Positions 41,171 to 50,239 of a DNA stretch of 64,000 nucleotides are shown in pieces (within the stretch, counting starts at the first letter, position 1; each line of letters starts with the position of its first letter). The notes beneath the pieces are model-generated. The model made no database searches. It was not told where the DNA came from and worked only from the letters and a program-made list of their open reading frames with translations. The stretch spans positions 1 to 64,000 of the forward strand of contig LYSW01000005.1 in assembly GCA_001657295.1 (NCBI GenBank), read 5' to 3'. This DNA is from Oceanicaulis sp. BBD 1991-10. Lineage in GTDB: Bacteria > Pseudomonadota > Alphaproteobacteria > Caulobacterales > Maricaulaceae. The position numbers and the translations under genes were made by a program.

Positions 41171-43921
41171 ATGAATCGTTCGATCAAAGCAGTTGCGCTT
41201 GGCGCAACGGCCCTTGCCGCCGGTGTGGTCAGCGCCGGCGCTTTTGCACAGTCGCCGGACGTCATCACCGTGACCGCGCAAAAGCGCGAGCAGACTCTGC
41301 AGGAGACGCCGGTCTCCGTCGCCGTCGTCACCGACACCGCCATCGAACAATCCCAGATCCGCGACGCGGCCGACCTGACCACCCTGGTGCCGTCCTTGCG
41401 GGTTGCTGAATTCGCCGCTTCCTCCAACACCCAGTTCACGCTGCGCGGCGTGGGCACCAGCTCGTTCAACCCGGGCCTTGAGCCTTCGGTCGGCGTCTTC
41501 GTCGACGGCGTGTACCGCCCGCGCGCAGGTGCGGCGATCAACGATTTGCTGTCCATCGAGCGCGTCGAAGTCATCCGCGGTCCGCAATCGACTCTGTTCG
41601 GCCGCAACACCCCCGCCGGCGTGGTGAGCTTCATCACCAAGGAGCCGGAATTCGTCTTCGGCGCGGACGCGGAGCTGACCATCGGCAATTACGGTCAGCT
41701 GGTCACCAAGGGCACGGTCACCGGACCGCTCAACGATTCCGAGACCCTGGCGTTCCGCCTGGACGCCACCAGTCACTCCAACACCGGCTATATCGACAAC
41801 GAGTCGCCGCGCGCTCAGGTGACCGAAATCAATAACCGGGATCGTCAGAATTACCGCGCCCAGCTGCTCTGGCTGCCGGACGACAACACCGAGGTTCGCA
41901 TCATCGCGGACTATGGCCAGATCGACGAGAATTGCTGCGCCGCGCCGTTCGGATTCTACGACCCGATCGACCAGGGCGCGCTGGTCGCGCTGGGCGGCAC
42001 GGCGCTGCCGGCGGATCCGTTCGACGGCCGCATGGCGGTGGACGGTTTCGTGAACACGGAGCTGGACACGTCGGGCATCTCGGCCCAGATCGACCGCGAT
42101 TTCGGGAATTTCACCTTCACCTCGATCACCGCCTATCGCGGCTATGACGAGGCGCAGAATATCGACGCGGACTTCTCCGATCTCGATCTGGTCAACCCGC
42201 GCAATATCGACAATGAATACACCAGCTTCACCCAGGAGTTCCGCTTCACCTCCACGGGCGGGAATTTCGTCGACTGGATGGGCGGGCTGTTCTTCTACGA
42301 CAATGACCTGACATTCAATCAGGACCTGGGTTACGGCGTGGACGCCAAGGCCTTCTTCGATCTCGCCTCCCAGGCCGCGGTCGCGGATATCGTCGCCAGC
42401 ATCAACGCCGCCTCGCCGGGCACTTTGCCGCCCAACGCCGGCGGGATCACCGTCCTGGACTTCTTCGTCGGCGCGAACAACGCCACCGGCGTCGTCGGCG
42501 TGCCGACCCTGCCGGCCGCCGGCTATATCGCGCCGGGAACGACGGTTCTGGAAAACTACCAGTATGACACCCAGTCCTGGTCGGCCTTCGGGCAGCTCGA
42601 CTTCAACCTGACCGATCGCTTCACGCTGACGGTGGGCGCGCGCTATACCGAAGAAGACAAGGAAATGGTCACGGACGTGACCGTGAACGATCCGATCTCG
42701 GCGTTCACCTTCACGGATCTGGCGACGAATCTGCGCTTCATCAATCCGGCGCTGTGCCCGGCCTTCCCGAACGGCAATAGCTGTCCCTTCCTTCTGCCGA
42801 CCCTACTCGCGGGCGCGGCGGCGACGGACGCGGCGTTCGCCGCCCAGCTGGAGGGCGCGCTGGCCGCATCGGGCATTCCCGGCGCCACCCTGGCCAACCC
42901 GCTGGTCGTCTACGACCCTGCGGTCGCGGCCTTCCTGGCGAACACGCCGTTCAACCTCCTGAACGACTTCTCCGCCTTCCAGAATTTCTCGCCGGTCAAT
43001 TCCAGCCAGTATCCGACCGAGCGGTCCGACGACAATCTGTCCTACAACATCATCCTGAGCTATGACGTCTCGGACACCTTGAACATCTACGCCAGCTATT
43101 CGACCGGCTTTAAGCCCGGCGGCTTCTCGCTCACCTATGAAGCGGTGGAGACCGGCGTTTTCGAATTTGAAGACGAGACGGCGAGCTCCTGGGAGATCGG
43201 CGCCAAGGGCTCGTTGCTCGACGGTTCGATGGTTTACGCCGTCACCTATTTCAACCAGGAGATCGAAGACTTCCAGTCTGAGAACTTCGTCGGCAACGGC
43301 TTCGCGCTCGACAACGCCGGTTCGATCGAAGTCAGCGGCATCGAGTTCGACGTCCAGTGGGCGGCGACCGAGCGGCTCTTCCTGACGCTGGGCGGCACCT
43401 GGCTGATCGACAACAAGTATGGCGAATACGAGTTCGCGCCTTGCCCCGACTCCTCGCCGCTGCTGGGCCCGGTCTATAATCCGGCTGACCCGCTGTTCGC
43501 GGCCTGCGCCAGCCCCCGCGTCAATAATCGCGGCGTGGCGGGCACGTTCAACGATCTGTCCGGCGTGGACCGTGGTTCGTCTGATCTGGTGGCGGCGTTC
43601 ACGGCCACCTACACGCACCCGGTCGGCGACAGCATGGAGCTGAGCTGGCGCGGTGAGGCGAACTACACCTCCGAGTTCGCGCTGGTGACCGGCCTCGATC
43701 CGCGTCCGGTGGCCAATCAGGACGACTTCACGCTCTACAACGCGTCAGTCACGCTGGGCGCTGAAGACCAGGCCTGGGCGCTGCAGTTGTGGGGCCGCAA
43801 CATCACCGATCAGGAATACGTCAAAGGCGGGTTCCCATCGGTGGGGTATCTGGGCGCCAGCTTCAACAATTATCCGGGCGACCCCCAGACCTATGGCCTG
43901 ACCCTGCGCCTGCGCTACTAA
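41171..43921 (+). CDS. TonB-dependent receptor
   Basis: 916 residues. A signal peptide (MNRSIKAVALGATALAAG, cut near AFAQ) precedes the TonB-box-like DVITVTAQKREQTLQ and a plug domain (VEVIRGPQSTLFGRNTPAG, FITKEP). The beta barrel then runs to the end YGLTLRLRY, the typical aromatic C-terminal strand. The type matches receptors often found with catabolic genes for large organic substrates. The ATG at 41171 follows GGGGGAGGA; a longer in-frame ORF begins upstream but lacks a signal peptide. It sits inside the catabolic island and has its own terminator. Confidence 0.93.
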   Translation: MNRSIKAVALGATALAAGVVSAGAFAQSPDVITVTAQKREQTLQETPVSVAVVTDTAIEQSQIRDAADLTTLVPSLRVAEFAASSNTQFTLRGVGTSSFNPGLEPSVGVFVDGVYRPRAGAAINDLLSIERVEVIRGPQSTLFGRNTPAGVVSFITKEPEFVFGADAELTIGNYGQLVTKGTVTGPLNDSETLAFRLDATSHSNTGYIDNESPRAQVTEINNRDRQNYRAQLLWLPDDNTEVRIIADYGQIDENCCAAPFGFYDPIDQGALVALGGTALPADPFDGRMAVDGFVNTELDTSGISAQIDRDFGNFTFTSITAYRGYDEAQNIDADFSDLDLVNPRNIDNEYTSFTQEFRFTSTGGNFVDWMGGLFFYDNDLTFNQDLGYGVDAKAFFDLASQAAVADIVASINAASPGTLPPNAGGITVLDFFVGANNATGVVGVPTLPAAGYIAPGTTVLENYQYDTQSWSAFGQLDFNLTDRFTLTVGARYTEEDKEMVTDVTVNDPISAFTFTDLATNLRFINPALCPAFPNGNSCPFLLPTLLAGAAATDAAFAAQLEGALAASGIPGATLANPLVVYDPAVAAFLANTPFNLLNDFSAFQNFSPVNSSQYPTERSDDNLSYNIILSYDVSDTLNIYASYSTGFKPGGFSLTYEAVETGVFEFEDETASSWEIGAKGSLLDGSMVYAVTYFNQEIEDFQSENFVGNGFALDNAGSIEVSGIEFDVQWAATERLFLTLGGTWLIDNKYGEYEFAPCPDSSPLLGPVYNPADPLFAACASPRVNNRGVAGTFNDLSGVDRGSSDLVAAFTATYTHPVGDSMELSWRGEANYTSEFALVTGLDPRPVANQDDFTLYNASVTLGAEDQAWALQLWGRNITDQEYVKGGFPSVGYLGASFNNYPGDPQTYGLTLRLRY

Positions 43922-43950
43922 GCCGGCAGGGTGACGCCAAACAAGACGAG

Positions 43951-43983
43951 CGGCGCCGGAGCAATCCGGCGCCGTTTCTCTTT
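43951..43983 (+). terminator. Intrinsic terminator after the TonB receptor
   Basis: CGGCGCCGG, loop AGCAAT, then CCGGCGCCG followed by TTTCTCTTT, 29 bp after the stop codon. Confidence 0.9.
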
Positions 43984-44022
43984 ACCCCCGCCCTGCGGCG
44001 CCGGCGCGCTTGAATCTCGTCC

Positions 44023-44036
44023 GTGAACGGCGTTCA
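44023..44036. promoter_or_regulatory. Regulon dyad copy 3, small protein/hydroxylase pair
   Basis: GTGAAC-GGC-GTTCA, symmetric part at 44024-44036, only 8 bp before the ATG at 44045, so a bound protein would cover the ribosome-site region and the promoter's downstream side. Confidence 0.65.
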
Positions 44037-44044
44037 TTGCGGCC

Positions 44045-44500
44045 ATGAGCGATCTGGTCACCATTATCGTCGTTCTGGGCGCGTCGGCTCTGTCGATCGG
44101 CCTGCTGGTCGCTTTGAACACGTTTCTGGGCGGCTGGACGCCGTCGCGTCTGGGCAGCCTTGAGCGCGCCGCCGAGCGCATCAAGCTGGACGTCATGGAC
44201 TTCGACCCGAGCCCGAACGGCGCTCTGGACGCGGATAGATCCGCGGCGCTGGTCCTGGACCGCAGCGCCCATCGCCTCGGCCTCGCCGTGTGCCTGGGCG
44301 ATCGCATCGCGGTGCGGGGGTTGCGGCCCGGCGAGCTCGCCGGCGTCGGCGCGTCGGGGGCCGAGCTGGTGCTCAGACTTGACGATTACACCCTGCCCAA
44401 GGTGACCTTGCGTCTCGCCAGCGCCGAACAGGCGTCCCATTGGGAGGCCGTGCTGGCGGACTTCACTCCCGCTTCCAGACCCGGCGCCGCCCATGCCTGA
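44045..44500 (+). CDS. Small membrane-anchored protein, unknown
   Basis: 151 residues: one N-terminal membrane helix (about 5-27), then a soluble domain of mixed strands with DADRSAALVLDRSAHRLGLAVCLGD and a GDRIAVRGLRPGELAGV segment. No family is recognised. Its stop overlaps the hydroxylase start by 8 bp, so the two are translated together and probably act together at the membrane. Codon use is ordinary. The ATG at 44045 lacks a clear ribosome site because the dyad occupies that space. Confidence 0.65.
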   Translation: MSDLVTIIVVLGASALSIGLLVALNTFLGGWTPSRLGSLERAAERIKLDVMDFDPSPNGALDADRSAALVLDRSAHRLGLAVCLGDRIAVRGLRPGELAGVGASGAELVLRLDDYTLPKVTLRLASAEQASHWEAVLADFTPASRPGAAHA

Positions 44501-45416
44501 GCTTCCCAACCCGATTTATTTCGCCATCCCGGGCTTTGTCGCGCTGGTGATCGCTGAAATGGTCTACGCCCGGGCCACCGGCCGCGCGCAATACGAGCCC
44601 CGCGACACGGCCGCCAGCCTGATCATGGGGCTCGGCAACACCGTTTCCGGCGTACTCCTGGGCGGGATCGCGGTGTTCTGGTTCACTCTGATCGAGCCTT
44701 ACGCCCTCTTGGACATCGGCTGGGCCTGGTGGGCCTTCGTGCTCGCCTTCGTGCTGGATGATTTCGTGTATTATTGGAGCCACCGCTTCGCCCATACGGT
44801 GCGCTGGTGGTGGGCCGATCATGTGGTGCACCACTCCAGCCAGCACTACAATCTCTCCACGGCGCTGCGTCAGCCCTGGCTGAACCCGCTGACCTTCAAA
44901 TTCATATTCTTCGGATCCTGGCTGGTCCTGCTAGGCTTTCCCCCTGCGATGATCGCCTTCGTCGGGGCGCTCAACCTGATCTACCAGTTCTGGATCCACA
45001 CCGAAGCGATCGGCAAAATGTGGGGTCCGTTCGAGGCGGTGTTCAACACGCCCAGCCACCACCGCGTCCACCACGCCACCAATCCGCGCTATCTCGACCG
45101 CAATTATGCCGGCGTCTTCATCATCTGGGACCGGATGTTCGGCACGTTCGAGCCCGAGCGCGAGGACGAGCCCTGCCGATACGGGATCGTGCGCAATCTG
45201 GGCACCTATAATCCGATCAAGATCTGCCTGCATGAATGGCTGGGCATCCTTAAGGACGTGCGGCGTTCAAAATCGATCCGCGAGGCGCTGGGCTATTGGC
45301 TCGGCCCGCCGGGCTGGTCGCCGGACGGCAGCCGCGACAGCTCGAAAATCCTCAAAGCCCGCTGGCAGGCCCGGCAGGACGCGGAGCACGACCCGGCCAA
45401 GGCGGCGGCCGAATAG
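44493..45416 (+). CDS. Sterol desaturase/fatty acid hydroxylase family protein
   Basis: 307 residues with about four membrane helices. The eight-His diiron signature is complete: HRFAH, HVVHH with HSSQHYN, and HRVHHATNPRY. These membrane enzymes use two irons and O2 to hydroxylate or desaturate a lipid or sterol-like substrate. It is coupled by overlap to the small protein upstream and shares the regulon dyad with it. The substrate is unknown. No electron-donor gene adjoins it. Confidence 0.9.
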   Translation: MPELPNPIYFAIPGFVALVIAEMVYARATGRAQYEPRDTAASLIMGLGNTVSGVLLGGIAVFWFTLIEPYALLDIGWAWWAFVLAFVLDDFVYYWSHRFAHTVRWWWADHVVHHSSQHYNLSTALRQPWLNPLTFKFIFFGSWLVLLGFPPAMIAFVGALNLIYQFWIHTEAIGKMWGPFEAVFNTPSHHRVHHATNPRYLDRNYAGVFIIWDRMFGTFEPEREDEPCRYGIVRNLGTYNPIKICLHEWLGILKDVRRSKSIREALGYWLGPPGWSPDGSRDSSKILKARWQARQDAEHDPAKAAAE

Positions 45417-45488
45417 GCCGGGCTTTAAGTGTCATGGCGCGGTTCTTCCGGGCCGCCCCTTGCCGGCCGGCCAGCGACAGTCGCCGCT

Positions 45489-45517
45489 TGGATCCCCCGG
45501 GCAAGCGGGGGATGACG
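45489..45517. repeat. REP-like intergenic palindrome
   Basis: GATCCCCCGGGCAAGCGGGGGATGAC-type element with arms CCCCC and GGGGG around GGCAAGC. Sequences of this form are scattered between genes in many alphaproteobacteria. It lies in the gap between the hydroxylase and the ferritin-like gene and may also form a weak terminator. Confidence 0.45.
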
Positions 45518-45600
45518 GTGAGGCGCTGCGACGCCCCCCATGTCCGCCGTCCCAATACCCCTGCTTGCCAAGCGGGAATAATTTCCACACACTCGCAAAA

Positions 45601-45614
45601 GTGAACGCTGTTCA
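45601..45614. promoter_or_regulatory. Regulon dyad copy 4, ferritin-like diiron gene
   Basis: GTGAAC-GCT-GTTCA, followed by C, so this copy extends to the 15-bp GTGAAC-N3-GTTCAC. It is 47 bp before the ATG at 45662. Confidence 0.65.
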
Positions 45615-45661
45615 CGCCGGCCCAAGACCGGCGGGACGGAAGGTATTGCGGGAGGAACGCC

Positions 45662-46783
45662 ATGACCGCGCTGCGCGATCTTTATCCGATGCCGGACATC
45701 GACAAGCACTGGCATGTGCCCAACGAATTCGAGGCCGTCTTCGACTGGCGCTTCGACGAGGGCCGCACCACGCTCATGCACCTGTACCAGAAGGGCAAGG
45801 ACATGCAGTGGGATGCGCTCAACCGCATCGACTGGGAGCTTGATCTCGATCCGGAAAACCCGATGGAGATGCCGGATGAGGCGGTGCCGATTTTCGGCTC
45901 GGACATCTGGAATAAGATGACTCCTAAAGAGAAGGCGGAGATGCGCCGTCACGGCCAGGCGTGGAATATCTCCCAATTCCTTCAGGGCGAGCAGGCCGCG
46001 CTTCTTGCAGCGTCTAAAATCGTGCAGTCGGTTCCCGATCTCGATGCGAAATTCTACGCCGCGACCCAGGTGATGGACGAAGCGCGCCATGTGGAGGCGT
46101 ATAAGAAGCTGCTGGGCAAGTTCGGCGTCGCCTATCCGATGACCGATCCGCTCCAGGAGCTGGTCAATGACGCCCTGTCCGACAGCCGCTGGGATGTGAC
46201 CTATCTGGCGATGCAGGTGGTCATCGAAGGTCTGGCGCTGGCCGCGTTCGGCACGATCCGAGATCTGGCTCAGAACCCTCTGGCGAAGATGGTCAACGCC
46301 TATGTCATGGAGGATGAGGCGCGTCATGTGGCCTTCGGCCGGCTGTCGCTGCGTGATTATTATCCCGAGCTGACCCAGAAGGAGCGTGACGAGCGCGAGG
46401 ATTTCCTGGTCGAGGCCTGTTATCTGATGCGCGATCGCATGACCCAGTCCAAAGCGGTCTACGAGGTGCTCGGCCTGCCGATCGCCGAGTGCGAGGCCTA
46501 TACCGAGCAGTCCGAGATCGTGAAGCTCTACCGCACCATGCTGTTCCAGCGCATCGTGCCGATCGTGAAGGATATCGGCCTGTGGGGCCCGAAAATCCAG
46601 AAATGCTACGAGGATATGGGCGTGCTGCATTACGCCGAGCTCGACCCTCAGGCGCTTCAGGACGAAGACGAGCGCATCGCAAAGGAGATCGAAGCCGCCG
46701 CTCAAGGCGTCGATCCCACCAAAGCGCGCCGCGACTATATCCACGCGGTCGCCGCCGAAGGCGCCGCCGGGCACGCCGAGTAG
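45662..46783 (+). CDS. Ferritin-like diiron protein (possible oxygenase)
   Basis: 373 residues. Six ligands of a ribonucleotide-reductase-R2-like or ferritin-like diiron site can be placed: Glu110, Glu140 and His143 (DEARH), Glu189 (VVIEG), Glu219 and His222 (DEARH). Both halves of the four-helix bundle carry the EARH motif. There is no signal peptide. Relatives include oxygenases and hydroxylases with unknown substrates. The ATG at 45662 follows GGGAGGA. It carries the same operator as the membrane diiron hydroxylase just upstream, so both iron-dependent oxidation steps may belong to one pathway. Confidence 0.85.
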   Translation: MTALRDLYPMPDIDKHWHVPNEFEAVFDWRFDEGRTTLMHLYQKGKDMQWDALNRIDWELDLDPENPMEMPDEAVPIFGSDIWNKMTPKEKAEMRRHGQAWNISQFLQGEQAALLAASKIVQSVPDLDAKFYAATQVMDEARHVEAYKKLLGKFGVAYPMTDPLQELVNDALSDSRWDVTYLAMQVVIEGLALAAFGTIRDLAQNPLAKMVNAYVMEDEARHVAFGRLSLRDYYPELTQKERDEREDFLVEACYLMRDRMTQSKAVYEVLGLPIAECEAYTEQSEIVKLYRTMLFQRIVPIVKDIGLWGPKIQKCYEDMGVLHYAELDPQALQDEDERIAKEIEAAAQGVDPTKARRDYIHAVAAEGAAGHAE

Positions 46784-46835
46784 GTTTTCCCCTCTCGCAC
46801 CTCACCCCTCAACTGCGCAGGTGCGAGCGTGACTG

Positions 46836-46873
46836 AACCCTGCAGGCCCTCACGGCCTTGCAGGGTTTTTCTT
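46836..46873 (+). terminator. Intrinsic terminator after the ferritin-like gene
   Basis: AACCCTGCAGGCC pairs with GGCC-T-TGCAGGGTT around a CTCAC loop with one bulged T; TTTTTCTT follows. Confidence 0.9.
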
Positions 46874-46947
46874 GCGCAATCGTCATTTCCATAATCGCGC
46901 GTGAGCCTTAAAAGAGCCGCCCGACTGCTTGAAGAAAGCCGACCGCC

Positions 46948-47955
46948 ATGCGCCATTTCCTGTCCACCGAAGACTGGTCTCGCGATGATCTGCAAGCCAT
47001 GATCGAACGCGCGCGCGCCTTTCGCGACAGCCCGCAGGGCGAGGCGTTGAAGGGCAAGTCGGTCGCCTTGATGTTTTTCAATCCCTCCCTGCGCACCCGG
47101 TCCAGCTTCGACATCGGCGTGCACCAGCTCGGCGGGCACGCCGTGATGCTGGATGCTCAAGGGCAGACCTGGCCGCTGGAGTTTGAAGAGGGCGCCGTGA
47201 TGGACGCCGGGCCGGAGGAACACGTCAAAGAGGCCGCACGGGTCCTGTCGCGCTATGTCGATCTGATCGCCATTCGGTGCTTTCCCAAATTCCAGGACTG
47301 GACGGCCGAGCGCGAAGATCCGCTGATCACGGCCTATGCGAAATACGCCACAGTGCCGGTCATCAATATGGAGACCATCGTCCACCCCTGCCAGGAACTG
47401 GCGATGATGATGGCGCTTCAGGACCGGATCGGGGATGTGAGGGGCAAGGATTTCCTGCTCACCTGGGTGCCTCACCCCAAGCCGCTCAATACGGCCGTGG
47501 CCAACTCCGCCCTGCTGATCGCCTCGAAATTCGGCATGAATGTGAGGCTCCTCATTCCGGATGACGTCTATCGCCTGGACGAGCGCTATATGGGCGCGGC
47601 CAAGCGCTTCTGCGCCGCCGCAGGCACGTCGCTGACCGTCACCACCGATCCGCAGGAAGGCTATGCCGGCGCGGACGCGGTCTACGGCAAAAGCTGGGGC
47701 GCCTTGCCCTTCTATGGCGGCTGGGAGGCCGAGGCGCCTTATCGCGCCAAGGGCGCCGGCTTCATGATCGATGAAGCGAAGATGGCGCTCACCAAGGACG
47801 GCGTAGTGAGCCACTGCCTGCCCATGCGCCGCAATGTGAAGATCGCCGACGCCGTGGTCGACGGACCGGACTTTTTGGGCATTGAAGAGGCGGAGAACCG
47901 CCTGCACGTGCAAAAAGCGATCATGGAGCGCCTGATCACCGAGGCCGGATCATGA
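46948..47955 (+). CDS. argF': N-acetylornithine carbamoyltransferase
   Basis: 335 residues. The carbamoyl-phosphate motif FFNPSLRTRSSFD and the C-terminal HCLPMRRNVK are those of N-acetylornithine transcarbamylases, not of the ordinary ornithine enzyme. Lys298, eight residues after Cys290, matches the carboxylated lysine of the Xanthomonas enzyme. It converts N-acetylornithine and carbamoyl phosphate to N-acetylcitrulline, a less common arginine route. The next gene overlaps its stop (ATGA) and encodes the first two arginine steps, so the operon is a unit. Confidence 0.93.
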   Translation: MRHFLSTEDWSRDDLQAMIERARAFRDSPQGEALKGKSVALMFFNPSLRTRSSFDIGVHQLGGHAVMLDAQGQTWPLEFEEGAVMDAGPEEHVKEAARVLSRYVDLIAIRCFPKFQDWTAEREDPLITAYAKYATVPVINMETIVHPCQELAMMMALQDRIGDVRGKDFLLTWVPHPKPLNTAVANSALLIASKFGMNVRLLIPDDVYRLDERYMGAAKRFCAAAGTSLTVTTDPQEGYAGADAVYGKSWGALPFYGGWEAEAPYRAKGAGFMIDEAKMALTKDGVVSHCLPMRRNVKIADAVVDGPDFLGIEEAENRLHVQKAIMERLITEAGS

Positions 47956-49295
47956 CCGGCGCGCCGTCCGAGACCAGGCTCGCGCGCCCGCCGGTGCGCG
48001 CGGCGATCGTTGAATTGCTCTCGCACATGCGCGACGGCAAGGAGATTCGCGAATACCTCAACCGTTTCTCCGAGCTTGATCAGGAGCGCTTCGCGGTCAT
48101 CAAGGTGGGCGGGGCGATCATCGAAGACCAGCTTGAGGACCTTGCGCGGGCGCTGGCGTTTCTTCAGTCGGTCGGGCTCGCGCCCATCGTCGTTCATGGC
48201 GGCGGGCCTCAGCTCAACGCGGCGCTGGAAGCGGCGGGCTTTCCCGAAGAGCGGATCGACGGCCTGCGCATCACCTCGCCGGACGCCATGGGCGCGGTGC
48301 GCGACACCTTGACGGCGGTGAATGTGAAGCTGGTCCAGGCGATCCGGGATCAGGGCGGCCGAGCCGCCTCGATTCCCTCCGGCGTGTTCGAAGCCGAGTT
48401 GGTCGACGAAGCCCGGCTGGGCCGGGTCGGCGAACCCAGCGCGGTGCGCCTGGACCTGGTCGCCGCCGCCGCGAAGGCCGGTCAGGCGCCGATCCTGGGC
48501 TGTTTGGGCGACACCGCGGACGGCCGCCTGGTCAATGTCAACGCCGACAGCGCCGTGCGCGCCCTGGTCGGCCAGCTCCAGCCCTACAAGATCGTGTTTC
48601 TGACCGGGACCGGCGCCTTGCTCGACGAGGCCGGCGGGCCGATCTCGACGGTCAATCTCGCCACCGATTTTGACGAGCTGATGGCGCAGGACTGGGTCGC
48701 CGGCGGCATGCGGCTGAAACTGCAGGAGATCAAGCGCCTGCTCGACGGCTTGCCGCTGTCCAGCTCCGTCTCCATCACGCGGCCCGACCAGCTCGCCAAA
48801 GAGCTGTTCACCCATGCCGGCGCCGGCACGCTGGTGCGCAAGGGCGAGCGGATCGACGAAGTCACCGACCTGACGGCGCTGGATCAGGATCGAGCCCTGG
48901 CGCTGATCGCGGAAAGCTTCGGGCGGCCGGTGAAGCCGGGCTATTTCGACAGGCTCGACTTTGATCGCGCCTTCGTGACGGAGAATTATCGCGCCGCGGC
49001 GATCACCGCGCGGCTCGGCGATACCGTCTATCTCGACAAATTCGCCGTGCTCGACGCCGCGCGGGGCGAGGGGCTGGGCGGGGCGGTCTGGAAGCGGCTC
49101 GTCGCCTATGCGCCGCGGCTTTACTGGCGCTCGCGCCGGGACAATCCGATCAATGAGTTCTACTTCGCCGTCTGCGACAGCGCGATCAAGCGCGGGGAGT
49201 GGACCGTCTTCCAGCGCGGCGAATCCGACCTGTCCCGCCTGCCGGCGCTGGCCGAAGAGATCGCCGGCTTGCCCGCCAGCCTGGAGGACATCTGA
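47952..49295 (+). CDS. argBA: Bifunctional N-acetylglutamate synthase/kinase
   Basis: 447 residues. The N-terminal amino-acid kinase domain (about 45-290) includes VIKVGGAIIED and IVVHGGGPQLN (ATP and substrate loops). The C-terminal part (about 300-447) is a GNAT-like acetyltransferase domain. This fusion makes N-acetylglutamate and phosphorylates it in one chain; the Maricaulis maris enzyme is the structural model of the type. It overlaps argF' at the start and argC at the end (TGATG), indicating tight coupling. Such enzymes are usually inhibited by arginine. Confidence 0.93.
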   Translation: MTGAPSETRLARPPVRAAIVELLSHMRDGKEIREYLNRFSELDQERFAVIKVGGAIIEDQLEDLARALAFLQSVGLAPIVVHGGGPQLNAALEAAGFPEERIDGLRITSPDAMGAVRDTLTAVNVKLVQAIRDQGGRAASIPSGVFEAELVDEARLGRVGEPSAVRLDLVAAAAKAGQAPILGCLGDTADGRLVNVNADSAVRALVGQLQPYKIVFLTGTGALLDEAGGPISTVNLATDFDELMAQDWVAGGMRLKLQEIKRLLDGLPLSSSVSITRPDQLAKELFTHAGAGTLVRKGERIDEVTDLTALDQDRALALIAESFGRPVKPGYFDRLDFDRAFVTENYRAAAITARLGDTVYLDKFAVLDAARGEGLGGAVWKRLVAYAPRLYWRSRRDNPINEFYFAVCDSAIKRGEWTVFQRGESDLSRLPALAEEIAGLPASLEDI

Positions 49296-50239
49296 TGAAA
49301 CGCATCGGCCTTGTCGGCGCGCGCGGACATACCGGGCGTGAGCTGATCCGGCTCCTCGCGGCGCGCGATGATATGGCGCTCGATTTCGCCGTCTCCCGCG
49401 CGATGGCGGGTCAGCCGGTCGCCGGGCTCGCGCCGGAGGCCGATGCGGCCTTGAGCTTTGAAGCGCTGACTGCGGACGAAATCGCCGCACGCGGCGCGGA
49501 TGCGATCATCCTGGCGATGCCCAACGGCGCGGCGGCCGACTATGTCGCCGCGATCGAGGCGGCGGCGCCGGACACGGTGCTCGTCGATCTGTCCGCGGAT
49601 TACCGCTTCGACGACGACTGGACCTATGGCCTGCCGGAGATTTATGGCCGGGATCGGCTCCGCGGAGCCAGCCGCGTCTCCAATCCGGGCTGCTACGCCA
49701 CGGCCGGCCAGCTCTGCGTCGCGCCGGTGCGCGCCTGGCTGTCCGGACCGGCGCATCTGTTTGGCGTCTCGGGCTATTCCGGCGCAGGCACAACGCCGAG
49801 CCGGAAGAATGATGTCGAAGCGCTCAAGGACAATCTCATGCCCTATGGCCTTCTGAGCCACATGCATGAGCGGGAGATGAGCCGGCATTTGGGCCGCGAC
49901 GTTCGCTTCAGCCCCCATGTGGCCGCCTTCTTCCGCGGCATCACGCTGACCGCGCAGCTTGAATTCGCCGCGCCGGTCGCGCCGGACGCCTTCAAAACCG
50001 CCTATGTGGACGCCTATGCCGGCGAGCCGCTGATCGAGATCACCGACGCCATCCCGGAAATCGCCGACGGCGCGTTCAAGCCCGGCGCCGTGGTGGGCGG
50101 CTTCACCCTGTCAGAGGACGGGCGACGCGGCGTCGTCGTGGCGGCGCTGGACAATCTGCTTAAAGGCGCAGCGGTCCAGGCGATGCAGAATCTGGCGCTG
50201 GCGCTGGGGCTGGAGGAGTTGAAGGGCGTTCGGAGGTAA
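49295..50239 (+). CDS. argC: N-acetyl-gamma-glutamyl-phosphate reductase
   Basis: 314 residues. The NADP fold begins MKRIGLVGARGHTGRELIRLL, and the catalytic Cys133 is in VSNPGCYAT. A GYSGAGTTPSRKND loop and the HMHERE segment carry substrate-binding residues. It reduces the phosphorylated N-acetylglutamate to the semialdehyde. It overlaps the fused synthase-kinase gene by one base. argJ and argD are not in the window. Confidence 0.95.
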   Translation: MKRIGLVGARGHTGRELIRLLAARDDMALDFAVSRAMAGQPVAGLAPEADAALSFEALTADEIAARGADAIILAMPNGAAADYVAAIEAAAPDTVLVDLSADYRFDDDWTYGLPEIYGRDRLRGASRVSNPGCYATAGQLCVAPVRAWLSGPAHLFGVSGYSGAGTTPSRKNDVEALKDNLMPYGLLSHMHEREMSRHLGRDVRFSPHVAAFFRGITLTAQLEFAAPVAPDAFKTAYVDAYAGEPLIEITDAIPEIADGAFKPGAVVGGFTLSEDGRRGVVVAALDNLLKGAAVQAMQNLALALGLEELKGVRR

